In this document: positions 24,933-35,334 of the stretch, piece after piece | How the letters are laid out: each line of letters begins with the position of its first letter | Numbering within the stretch: the stretch's first letter is position 1 | Assembly (NCBI GenBank): GCA_002917775.1 | Contig: KZ627161.1 | Location: 1,048,256-1,104,852, forward strand | DNA length: 56,597 nucleotides | Direction: 5' to 3' | DNA from: Glaciozyma antarctica PI12 | Taxonomy: Eukaryota > Basidiomycota > Microbotryomycetes > Kriegeriales > Camptobasidiaceae | Notes under the pieces: model-generated | What the model was told of the DNA's origin: nothing | What the model saw: only the letters and a program-made list of their open reading frames with translations | Databases searched by the model: none | Translations under genes and position numbers: made by a program

Positions 24933-25265
24933 ATGCCATTTCGCGTGCAACACAAGTGGCATAGGTTAGTCAGCTCCCTGTCTCGTTCAAGGAACCGCGA
25001 GTGGCCTGTACCCTGCTGATCGCACCCTCAGATACACCATCGTCCCGTACGGGTTGTATATTCACCGTCACGGCATGCGCTTCAAGATTACCTTCGGACC
25101 TGGAGAAAGAGTGAGTTGCACCTACCGGCAAGCGTGAACCAAGCCCTTGCTTCGTACGAGTGTGGGCTTGCGTCAAGCGCCGGGAGCGCGGCCTGTCCCC
25201 ACGTCAACACGTTCCTTCCGCGACTAACGTCTCTCTGCCAACAGATCGCTTGGACTCCCAGGTAG
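24933..25265 (+). CDS. Small 43-residue conserved-looking protein
   Basis: Three short exons (24933-24964, 25032-25110, 25245-25265) join in phase to a 43-residue protein that begins MPFRVQHKWHR, continues YTIVPYGLYIHRHGMRFKIT and ends GPGERIAWTPR before TAG. The donors are GTTAGT and GTGAGT, the acceptors TCAG and ACAG, and branch-like CTGATC and CTAAC sequences are present. The protein is basic and aromatic with one weakly hydrophobic stretch. The size and composition resemble small accessory subunits of mitochondrial complexes, but I do not recognise it and assign no function. The clean phase of both joins is the main support. A 294-base gap to the next gene's stop holds nothing recognisable. 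Confidence 0.5.
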
Positions 25266-25559
25266 CGAGTGAAGGGACGCGTCGAATGGGCGAATCGGGC
25301 TGGGGGTTGGTTGGGCGCCGGGAGACGGGAGCGCGTGTACTGTGCCCGAGGAGGGACGGGAGCTTTTGAAACTGGGGTGTACGTAGGCTTGGGATCGCGT
25401 GTCCGTGCTGCTTGAGCTGCTCTGGACGCGAACCTTTGCTGGGAGAGGAGAGAGAGAACGCGAGAGGGAGGACAGGACAGGACAGGAGGCGCGACAACCA
25501 CGGCTGCGGCGCGACAGAGCTCCCGTGCAATCGATATCTACGTTGCTGACTACCCAGTT

Positions 25560-26919
25560 TTACCGCCGCTTCGTCCTGAAAGCAAGGAACGCCTCCTTGT
25601 CCTCCCAATCCAGCTTGGTCCGCTTCCACCTCCCCGTCCCCGCCAAAGCTTCCGCCACAGCCTCCATCTCCGCTGGTTTGGGGAACGCAGAGATCTTGGG
25701 TGATTCGGAGGGGTGTAGTCGGCGGACGAGGAGGGTGCGCGGGGCGGGAGAGGTGGTGAGGGTGAAGAGGGAGACGGGGAAGGAGGTAGGGATGGGGAGA
25801 GTGGCGGAGGACGTGACGGGGGTTGGCAGATCGTGCCTGTTTGGCGGGTTAGATGGTGCTGTAATATTGGAAAAGGAAGGACGCACTTGAATGAGAGAAT
25901 GAAGGTCTTGAGCGGAAGTGCCTTCGCGCCGTGATGCGTTTCCAGCAGCTCGCCGAATCGCAGCAAGGCGCGGTTGTTGCTGGTCGTGCACTGGTCGTGA
26001 TTCAAGTTATCAGCAGCTTGCTAGCAGAAACCGAAAGGCCGAAGACGTACCTCGGGGAAGAGCACGAGAGGTCCTCTCGCAGCCTTTGAGGCGGCTTCCA
26101 GCGTCTCGCCTCGCTCGCTCCGTTCTGGTAGCGATCCTGTAGCTCGCATCGCCGAGAGCAGACCGACTCTTCGCCAGCTCGTGATCTTGGCTGGGGAGGA
26201 AGACGACGCCTTGGAGCCAGTAGGAAGAGACGGGTAGTAGGAAGGTTGGGTTGTAGCTGTGGAAGAGCCTTGCGTCAGCGGGCTTCCGCGTGCCTTCGTC
26301 GTGCTTCTCGTACCGGAACGCCAGGTAGAGCACCTCGATGTACGACGAGGAGTTTGCGATGATGAGGTCGCCGCGTCCAGGCGCAAAGGCCAGAGCAGCC
26401 TGAGGAGGGGAGCGTCTGGGAACAAGGTCAGTACCTCCTCCTCTCCTAGCGCAGATCAAGAAGCACGTACGCCGTCCTTTTCAGCGAGGCCTTCTCTACT
26501 GGGATCCAAAAGTAGCCCAGAAGAACAAGAAGCAGGCGGGCCAGGACGCTCGTCACGATCCGTCCCAGGAGGTCACGCAGCGGTAGGACCACGAACTGCA
26601 CCTGTCGTTAGCTCCCTTCTCTCCTTCGCCTGCGCATCGCCACTCACACACACGCTGAACAGCACCTCCACGAGCACCCAGTGCAGCAGGAGCAAGATCC
26701 CGACTACGGTCGTTCGAAGGCCGGCCAACAGCCATGAGAGCGGGAGGGCGACGAACTTGAGCGCCAAAGGAGCGGCGTTGGAGGTGGCGGGAAGAGGGGT
26801 TACGAGGGGTGCGATACCAGTACCTGCGTCCTGACGGAAGGGAGGATCAGCTTCGAAGCTATGAGCGGCGAGCGGTGGGGCTAGGTGAGACTCACCCGCC
26901 ACTTTGAGAAGCGCTCCAT
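25560..26919 (-). CDS. LOA1: Lysophosphatidic acid acyltransferase, LOA1/VPS66 type
   Basis: This family transfers an acyl group from acyl-CoA to lysophosphatidate at the ER and lipid droplets. On the minus strand the first exon encodes MERFSKWR. Next comes a region with hydrophobic segments (ALKFVALPLSWLLAG, TTVVGILLLLHWVLVEVL at about 26770-26650, then VVLPLRDLLGRIVTSVLARL). The acyltransferase core has ANSSSYIEVLYLAF (about 26370-26330) in the place of the usual H-x4-D block, followed by SYWLQGVVFLP. The glycerolipid-binding motif FPE-CTTSN spans an exon junction (FPE at 26059-26051), reading FPECTTSNNRALLRF. The C-terminus ends KEAFLAFRTKRR at TAA 25560-25562. The missing His in block I fits LOA1/VPS66-like proteins better than classical LPAATs. 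Introns have GTGAGT and GTACGT donors. The start is the Met at 26919, with an intron right after eight codons. Confidence 0.72.
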
Positions 26920-27091
26920 GCTGCTCTGACCTGGTGGGAGGCCGAACTAGTCAAGTCCGGAGTAGGAGGAGCGTGGGCAAGAGGAGAGGACGCGTCCAGC
27001 CGACGCACCTGCTCGATTTAGCGCGTCCCTCGTTGACTCCATCCACGACCTCCCAGCCCGCCAGAACCTCCCTTCAGACGCCAACGACAAG

Positions 27092-28950
27092 ATGGCACGC
27101 TCCATCGCCACAGAAGTCGCCTCCGAGGAGGGAAAGCCAGAGTCCATCGCAGAGTTCGAATCTCCTCGGAGTCCCCGCGTCCTATATCGCCAGTAACAAG
27201 CGGCAAGACTCGGAGCGCACCGTCAGCCCCGTCACTACGCGCGAATCCTCCTTCGACGTTCGAGCGACCTGTCCCTCTCCTCCCTCTGACGGATCGACGG
27301 AGGGAGGCGTACTTCTTCCTCACCAGCGCTTTCGTCGTAGAGACGGTGATCTGGGGACTACCTTCCTCGTATGGAGTTTTTCTTCAGTATTACCAGCTCG
27401 AAGGCGTTCATGGAGGGAACGAGACCGGGGCGTCGCTTCTGCCGCTTGTTGGGTCGTTCGCAAGGGATTGATGTGTGAGCCTTCTCCCTTCCTCGTAGGC
27501 TCATGTTACAGAACTGTTCGGTCCACCGCTCGCTCTGCTTCTCAATCCGCGACCTCGGTACCGCGTTCCCGCCATTCGCATCGGTTGTATCTGCGTTCTA
27601 GCTTTGATCCTCTCCTCTTTCGCCACGACGGTACGAGTCTATTCTCTACTCCGTTGAATCTGAGAGCTAATGCGATTTTCAGGCATGGCACTTGCTTCTC
27701 ACTCAAGGACTCCTTTACTCAATCAGTGGCTCGATGGTTTACTACCCCTCATGTGCGTTCCTCGCCGCCGTCTCGTAAGGAGCTCGCTCACTTTCTATCC
27801 AACAGTTTCATTTCTTTCAGATTGGTTCGTCGTGCGCCGAGGCTTTGCCAATGGAGTGTGCTTCGCAGGCAAGTCGTGCTGTTTGGCGACTCGGCCCCCT
27901 CGCTAACATTTCGCTACTTCGTAGGCACAGCTGCAGGCGGACTTGTCCACCCCTTCCTTCTCGATTTTCTGCTCCAGAAATACGGAAGCGGAGTCACTCT
28001 TCAGGCACTGGTGACTTCTTTCTCGCCGCCACTCGCGACGCGAGCTGACTTGTTCATCCCAGGCCGTCCTCACTGCGTTCCTTCTCGCATCGGCGATGCC
28101 GCGTCTTCAACCTCGAATTCCTGTCACCTTGACTTCGGTACCATCGAGACGCGAACATCCGACGACTCGACCCAAGACCTGGTGGAAGAGCAAGCGCCTC
28201 TGGGCATTCCAGATTGCGAACGTCTAGCAGGCGCTCGGCTTCTTCCTTCCTACGCTCTACCTGCCCATCTTTGCTTCGTCGCTCGGGCTGTCGAATTCGG
28301 TGGGCAGTGGACTTGTCGCTGCCGTCAATGGTGACCTTCTCGCTTGGTCTCGCTCGCACCAAACCTCGCTGAAGCTGCTGCAGCCACTTCTGTGATCTCG
28401 CGTTTGGCGGTTGGAGTGCTTCCCGATCGCGCATCTCCGCATATTATTCGCGCAGTCATTTTGGCAGCGTCCTCGCTCACAGTCATCATTCTCTGGGGAG
28501 TCACTTGTGCGTCCTTCCCGTCACAGGTCTATCTCCCTCGCTAACGCTGCGATTTATTCCCCAGCGACCTCCCTTGCACCTCTCATGGTATTCTCTCTCA
28601 GTCTAAGATTATCCGCCGGAGGATGGACGAGCCTTTACAGCAGCATCGTGCGAGATACAGCAAGTCCGTCTTCCTCTTCCTCTTCTCCACATCCCGCTGA
28701 CCCTCGCACCGCAGAAGACGACCCTCAACTCGTAGCAACTCTTTTCGGTCTCGTTTCCTTCACACGAGGCATTGGATCCCTCCTTACGGCGCCAATCTCG
28801 TCGTTCCTTGTCAGTGTCACGCAGCCGCTTTTGAAAGCTTTGCCGTCGACCGGCTTTGGGATCTCGGGAGGACAGTATGGATCGCTGGTGATATTTGCTG
28901 GGGTATCGTTGGCGATCGCAGTGGGGATGGAGACAGTTGCGTCGATTTAG
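27092..28950 (+). pseudogene. MFS transporter, monocarboxylate-porter-like, frame damaged
   Basis: The translated pieces match a 12-helix major facilitator of the fungal monocarboxylate/MCH type. They include REAYFFLTSAFVVETVIWGL with YGVFLQYYQLEG (about 27298-27395), LALLLNPRPRYRVPAIRIG, WHLLLTQGLLYSISGSMVYY (about 27687-27746) and the loop motif DWFVVRRGFANGVCFAG-TAAGGLVHPFLL (27823-27960). Further on are WAFQIANV and QALGFFLPTLYLPIFASSLG (28201-28290), VISRLAVGVLPDR and a C-terminal LLTAPISSFLV. Between WAFQIANV and QALGFF there is an in-frame TAG at 28225-28227 where the family has Leu or similar. Two more frame changes, near 27170 and near 27470, are not explained by consensus introns; the second lies at a GGG run. 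Either this is a decaying gene or the sequence has errors. The substrate cannot be told. The Met at 27092 is the probable start. Confidence 0.6.
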
Positions 28951-29103
28951 AACGCGCCAGCGAACGAGAAAGAACAGAGGTGCGAGACTCGAGCTGCGCT
29001 TCGCGCGTTCGGGCTCTTCTTATTCCAGATTTCTCCCCGGCTTCGTTCAGAGACGACGACTAGGGCCTGCTCTCCGACGCACCTGCAGCGAGGTCAAGCA
29101 AGG

Positions 29104-29867
29104 ATGAAGCTCGCCGAGATTACTGCCGTGCGAGCGTCCAGGGACGACGCTTCCTCGACCTCGCTCAGCTCGTCTTCGCCCCTGGAAGGAACATCATGGT
29201 CCGGTGTACCTGTACAGAACTGAGCGGGAAGCAGCGCAGGAGGAAGCTGCGGAGGGTCGGTGGAGCTGCAGCCTTGGAGAAGGGGGATCTTGCGGAAGAT
29301 GTGGGCGGGTCGGTTGGCATCAAGCAGGTTCGTACAAGTAGAGAACTGCAAGCAGCTGGAGCAGGTTGAGCGGTTCAACGAGCAGGGGACAGAAAGGAAG
29401 GAAGGTGGGGGAGCCGGACTCGGTACTAGTCCCAGAGCAGCCGTCTTCGAGTGCTCCCACCCCTCAACTCTCCCTCTCACCGCACGCGCCTTTCTCCCAA
29501 TCCTCCACAAAGCTGGATCAGCTGTGTGCCCACCTCCTCCTGACCGTCTGCGATGGCATCGTAACCCAGTGCGCCACCACGCGTCGGTCTCCTCCCTCCC
29601 CCTATCCCGCTCTCAGCTCACTCACTGGTTCCCACAGGTCGAGCATTTACCAACACCCTCCTATGTCGATGCTCCGACAACAGCGCGCCGTGCTGCTCTA
29701 CGGAACAGAGCTACGATCCGGTCGATTCCGATGACGAGGAGGGCGAAGGGAGGGGGAGAGGGAGGAGGACGGCGCCGCCGACCGAGAGGGATCCGATGGT
29801 CGTGAAGCGTGTTGAAGGTCCTGGTAGAACGAGTGGGACTGGGAATCAAGCTGGAGGAGCAAGTTAG
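29104..29867 (+). CDS. Uncertain Ser/Arg-rich multi-exon gene
   Basis: A possible gene of four or five exons. ATG 29104 starts MKLAEITAVRASRDD. A GTGTAC intron and a further intron (acceptor GAGCAG before 29369) join in phase to a Ser/Pro-rich exon that ends CAHLLLTVCDGI near 29558. A GTAACC intron with acceptor CCACAG follows. The last exon is open in two frames, one acidic (DPVDSDDEEGEGRGRG) and one Arg-rich, so the C-terminus is undecided. Nothing resembles a known family and composition is low-complexity. It could be a non-coding transcript or part of a neighbouring gene's leader. Confidence 0.3.
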
Positions 29868-30050
29868 AGACGCTTCGGACCCTCTGGAGAGAATCGACCT
29901 CAGCATAGAATCCGGAGAGACGGGAGTCCCTCGCTGCCGACCCTCCTCCTCCTCCCTCTTCCGCAACACCACCACCAACGCCAACTCACTTCCGCAGCTC
30001 CCTGGCTGCTACTCGACCTCCTCGAAGCACCTACTTGGCCAATCTAATCT

Positions 30051-33000
30051 TTGGAGCGCTTCGAACGCTTCGAAGGAGCGCCTTACAGCAACGCCCGTCG
30101 CGCCCTAGGACAGATGACCACCAGAGCTGCAGATCCCCGCGATCGGGCAGGTCTTCCCCTTCGCTTCTCCAACCTCGCCATCCCTCAGATCTCGGGCGGC
30201 TCAGGAGGCTCCGAAGAGCTTGTTCAAGATCTCGGGAACGGCGTGTGGGATGTCGTCACGTTCGGTCCGCTACGACGGTTGGGAGCTGCAGCTATCGGGT
30301 ACAAGCAGACGGGGAAGGAAAAGCTGCTGGTGGCCGAGGTGGAGGGGATCGTTCACCAGGTGAGAGTTCCTCCAGCGCGCCTGCGGATGGGCGAGCAGTC
30401 GGAGCTAACCACGACTTGGCGAATGCGCAGGGAGAACTGCTGTTGATCCTGGGGCCGCCTTCGTCCAACGCCTCCATCCTCCTCCGCGCCCTCTCCTCCC
30501 CCTCCGACCTTCAGCTCTCCGAGACGTCACAGCTCGACATATGGACTCATGGAGCAGTCGACCGTCACCCGCTCTCGCTCCCCCTTCCGACGCACGAAAG
30601 GCGCAGGAGCTATTCGGTCGGAAGTCGTTTACATGGGGGAGCACGACGTCCACTTTGCGACGCTCTCCCTCAAGGCGTGCATGCTGCCCAGCTCACGCGC
30701 CAAGACGCCGCGGGTACGGCCTGAGGGATGGAGTAGGAAGGAGTGGGCCGAGCGGAAGCTGCTCAGCTTGGTCGACTCGCTGGGGCTGAATCATGCGCTC
30801 GGGACAAAGGTCGGCAGTCCTCTCGTGCGAGGCTTGAGCGGCGGAGAGCGCAAGCGAGCCTCCATCGTCGAAGCTCTCCTTACGCGCGCGTCGGTACTCC
30901 TCCTCGATGGACCGACGAACGGACTCGACTCTTCGACGGCGCTTTCGATGCTGTCCTTTCTGCGGAGCTGGGCAAAGGACGGCAAGCGCTCTCTCGTCTC
31001 TACGGCGCCCCACATCGCCGACCCCCTCTACAACCAGTTCGACAAGGTCCTCATCCTCTCCACGCGCGGTCGATCCATCTATTTCGGCAAAGCGAGCGAC
31101 GCGCAGGCGTACTTCGAGGCGGTCGGACTCGGGTTCTCCCGACGCCTGTCCTCTGGGGAGGGGATCGCCGAGTTCCTCGTTGGATGCGTCGAGGGCCGAG
31201 GGAACGACGTCGAGCTGGAGCGAGCATGGCGCACGAGCCGAGAACGGAAGGAGCTTCTCAAGGAGATGATCGACTACGAGTCGCGCTACCCGTACGCTAC
31301 CTGCGCTGGACCTCTACTCGCCGCACTCGCCAAATAGAAATCCGTACCTTCCACCCCCAAATCGACCCACTACACCGTCTCCTTCCTCACTCAAGTCGGC
31401 ATCCTCACCCGCCGCCAATACGCCCTCATCACCTCCGAACTTCCCACCTACGTTACCAAGACCGTCGTCAACCTCCTCCTCTCCCTCCTCGTCGGAACCG
31501 TCTTCTTCGCCCTCCCCCAAACGACCTCCGCTGCGTTCACTCGTGGATCCCTCCTCCTCCTCTCGATCATGTTCAACGCGTACCTCAGTCTAGCAGAGTT
31601 GGGAAAGACGGCTCGAAGGGAGGGACGATCGGTCAAGAGGGCAGGGTAGACTGGGGGTTTCTTCGGAGCGAGCGCGTTGGCGCTGGCGAGGCTTGCTGGG
31701 GATCTGCCGTTGATTGGTGCTCAGGTGCTGCTGTTTGGTACCATGACTTACTTCCTAGCAGGGCTGCAGGTTCGCATCCCATCTTTCGAAGCTCGTTGAG
31801 GTCGAGCTGATCCCGCTTCGCAGAGAACGATCGAACACTTTGCGGTCTACATCCTTTTTGTCTACGCCACAGCTCTTACGCTCAGCGCCATGTTCAGGAT
31901 GTTTGCTGCGTTCTCACCATCATTCGACGAGGCTATTCGCTACTGCGGTATCACTCTCAACATTCTCGTCGTGTGAGTTGCGCTCGATGGTTTTGGTCCA
32001 CACCGCTGACCATCTTGAATGCAGTTACGCTGGATACTTCATCCCAACTCCTTCGATGCGGCCGTGGCTCAAGTGGATCCACTTCGTGATCGACCCCATC
32101 TCCTACGCCTATGAAGTCAGTCCTCCGTCGCCCGCTGCGAAATCTCACTCACGCCTCTTTGTAGGCCGTCCTTACGAACGAGTTCCACAATCTCGACCTC
32201 ACTTGCAGCCCCTCCGACATCGTCCCCTCGGGCCCCTCCTACACCGACATTCGGTACCAGACCTGCCTCCTCCCCGGCTCCACCCCTCGCTCCCTCGTCG
32301 TCTCCGGCGATGCCTACCTCGCCACCGCGTACGACTTCCACTACTCGAAACTCTGGAGCAACCTCGGCATCATGATGATTCAAGCCTTTGCGTTCCTCAT
32401 CATCGGTGTCGTCGCGACGGACTTTTTGCACTTTGCGCCCGAGGGGACGAAGAGGATTTGGGCGAGGACGCAGAGGATCAAGCTGCGACTGAGGAGGAAG
32501 TGGTACAAGAGCGACGAGCTGGAGATGGGCGATGCGGGGCTGTACGTCGATCCGATTGACGATGTGAGCGATGGGAGCTCGGCGTTCGGCGAGACGGATG
32601 ATCCGCTCAAGATTGATACGAGTGGCTCGGTGCTCGTGGTGCGTGGTTTCTCTAGTATCTCGTACGGGGTCGGGCGCTGATGCGGGTGGTCGCAGTGGCG
32701 CGACGTCTCGCTGTGGGTCGACACGCCGCTCGAGGCTCGCCGTCTGCTCGATCGTATCTCGGGGTACATTCGACCGGGATCGCTTTGCGCACTGATGGGC
32801 GCTTCAGGAGCTGGGAAGTCAACCTGTGCGTAGCTTCCTCTGCTGTCGCTGCTACAATGGCTGACGATTGAGATGCGCAGTGCTTAATGCGCTCGCTGGC
32901 CGAAGCGAGGGAGTCGTCAAGGGCACAGTGCTCGTCGATGGTCAGCCTCCGGACGCCGAGTTCTATCGCACGACCGGTTACGTCGAACAGTTCGACTTGC

Positions 33001-35164
33001 ATGGTGAGTCTGCTTGCGCTGGACTTCGACCGCGTGCTGAGCAGTGCCTTCCTGCGCAGACGACCGCTCGACCGTCCGCGAAGCTCTCGAGTTCTCCGCC
33101 ATCCTTCGTCAGGACTCCAAGATCCCTCGCGCTGAGAAGCTCGCCTACGTCGAAGTCGTTCTCGACCTCCTCGACCTCACGCACCTCCAGGACGCCATCA
33201 TCGGTCACCCTTCTGCCGGGCTCAGCCTGGAGCAGCGCAAGCGCTTGACGATCGCGGTGGAGGTCGTCAGTCGACCTGCGATCCTCTTCTGCGACGAGCC
33301 GACGACGGGATTGGATACGAAGAGCGCGTTAAGGGTCGTTAGGCTTCTTCGTCGGCTGGCGAGAAGCGGGCTCGCGGTCGTTGCGACGATTCATCAGCCC
33401 GTGCGTCCTCCTTCTTTCCGGAATGATGAAGTGTGCTGATTCGCGCCGCGTCGCAGTCGGCGGAGACGTTCAACATCTTCGAGACGCTCCTCCTCCTCCA
33501 GCGCGGTGGCAAGCAAGTCTACTTCGGCCCTCGCGACGCAGCAGTCGCCTTCTTTTCGCCCTCGGGACTCCCGGACGACCAGACCAACCCCGCCGAATTC
33601 CTTCTCGACGCTGCGGGAGCTGGTACAGACGTTCCCGACGAGAACCTTTCGATGGTCTCGGAAATGGATATCCTCTCCAAGCAGTGGAAGGGTTCGTCGC
33701 AGGCGAAGGTCCTCCAGGAGTCTATCACTTCGCTGAGCGCGCCGGAGAACTCGAGGCCGCGCAAGGTCACTACCTCAGCGACTCGGGCGCAGCAATGCCT
33801 TGAGCTTACGAAGCGAGTGACGCGCCACTACTATCGCGACCTGTCGTACTCGTACACGAAGATTTTCACGGCGACTGTTGTCTCTCTCAGTACGTCCCTC
33901 CTCCGCGCATCTAGTGGTCGATCTAACATCACTTTGCAGTCATCGGTCTCTCCTTCTACAACCTCAACAACTCGGTCGTGTCGCTCGACAACCGGCTCTT
34001 CAGCGTCTTCCTCATCCTCTTCGTTCCTCCCGTCTTCATGAACCTCGGCATCTTCAAGATGTTCAAGCTGCGAGGACTGTGGGAGGCGAGGGAAGGGCCG
34101 AGCAAGATTTACGGACGGACGGCGTTCGTTACGAGCTTGATCGTAAGCGAGGTGCCGTACTCGCTGCTCTGCGCGACGATCTACTTTGTGCTGTGGTACT
34201 TCATGGGTGAGTCGCTGTGTCGTTTGCAGAGAGCCGCGCTGACAGTCTGGTACCTCGCAGTCGGCCTTCCTCTCGTCACTGGCACAGCTCTATACAGTGC
34301 GTCGCCTGCGCCTTATCTCGGAGGCATACTGACGGCTTCACTCTCCCTCAGCCTTCGCCATGGTCCAGCTGTTTTTCTTCTTCATGGTACCTCTCCAAGC
34401 TTTCCCTTTGCCGAAGCTCAACTAACGCTGGTCTGCAGTCGACCTGGGCCATGTGGATTACTGCCCTCGCGCCGTCGCTCGGAATGGTCGCCAATATCCT
34501 CCCCTTCTTCCTCGTCTCGATGGAGGTTTTCAACGGAGCGCTCATGTACGTCTCAGCTCTGCTTTCCTACAGTCTCGATCGCTGATACCTCTGCATCGCA
34601 GGCCGTACGCTCAAATGCCCGTCGCCTGGCGCTGGCTGTACTGGGCTTCGCCGTTCCAGTGGTACGTGCGAGGCGTCGTCGGCGTCTTGCTTCACAAGTT
34701 GCCCGTCGAATGCGAATTTATGGAGCTGGTGACCTTTGATTCGCCCGAAGGAGCGACGTGAGTCCCATTCTCGTCCTCAGGTTTCGCAGAGCTGACGACG
34801 TCCCAGGTGCGGAGAATACGCCGCCGAGTACCTCTCCACTCAAGCAGGCTACCTCGTCGACGCTGCTTCCGACAGCCTCTGCCGATTCTGCAAGTTTGCG
34901 AACGGGGACGACTTCCTTGCGAGCATCAACATCAGCTACTCGGACCGCTGGCTCGCGTTCGGCGTCTTCCTCGCCTACACCATCACCAATATCCTCCTCA
35001 TCTACGTATTTACGTACTTTCCTCCTCGACTACCGAGCTGGCGGCCGAAGAGCGCGAGGAGGATGGCGACGGAAGTAGCGCGAGGATGGAGGTTGCTGGT
35101 CGAGGATGCGGAGAGGATTGGAGCGGAGGTGCTGGCGGAAGGAACGCGGAGCGCATTCACTTGA
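30051..35164 (+). CDS. PDR-type (ABCG, SNQ2-like) full-size ABC transporter
   Basis: Layout is NBD1-TMD1-NBD2-TMD2, as in fungal pleiotropic drug resistance pumps of the plasma membrane. NBD1 is unusual: its P-loop position reads [11 protein letters not shown] (about 30438) instead of the usual GRPGxGCS. Its signature [14 protein letters not shown] (about 30823-30864) and Walker [15 protein letters not shown] are better kept. TMD1 includes [20 protein letters not shown] and [23 protein letters not shown]2 is canonical: [16 protein letters not shown] (intron within), [16 protein letters not shown] (about 33220-33270) and [20 protein letters not shown]2 ends with [20 protein letters not shown] and a Cys-containing outer loop, and the stop is TGA 35162-35164. 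The NBD2 half reads cleanly across many introns. The NBD1/TMD1 half does not: there are frame changes near 30540-30610 and in-frame TAG codons at 31335-31337 and 31647-31649. The start at 30051 or 30114 is provisional. Confidence 0.82.
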
Positions 35165-35334
35165 TTAGACGAAATAGACACCAGTCACCGCATAAATCAG
35201 GCAGCGACGCCGACAACTGATCTTCGGCATCGTTCTGGAGCCTGAGGCGCCTCGTGCTCGAGAGGGGCTAACTCTGGATTTGAGGCTTGAGGGTCCTTCT
35301 CCTCCTCCTCCGCCAGCTCGCCGTCCGAACGAGG

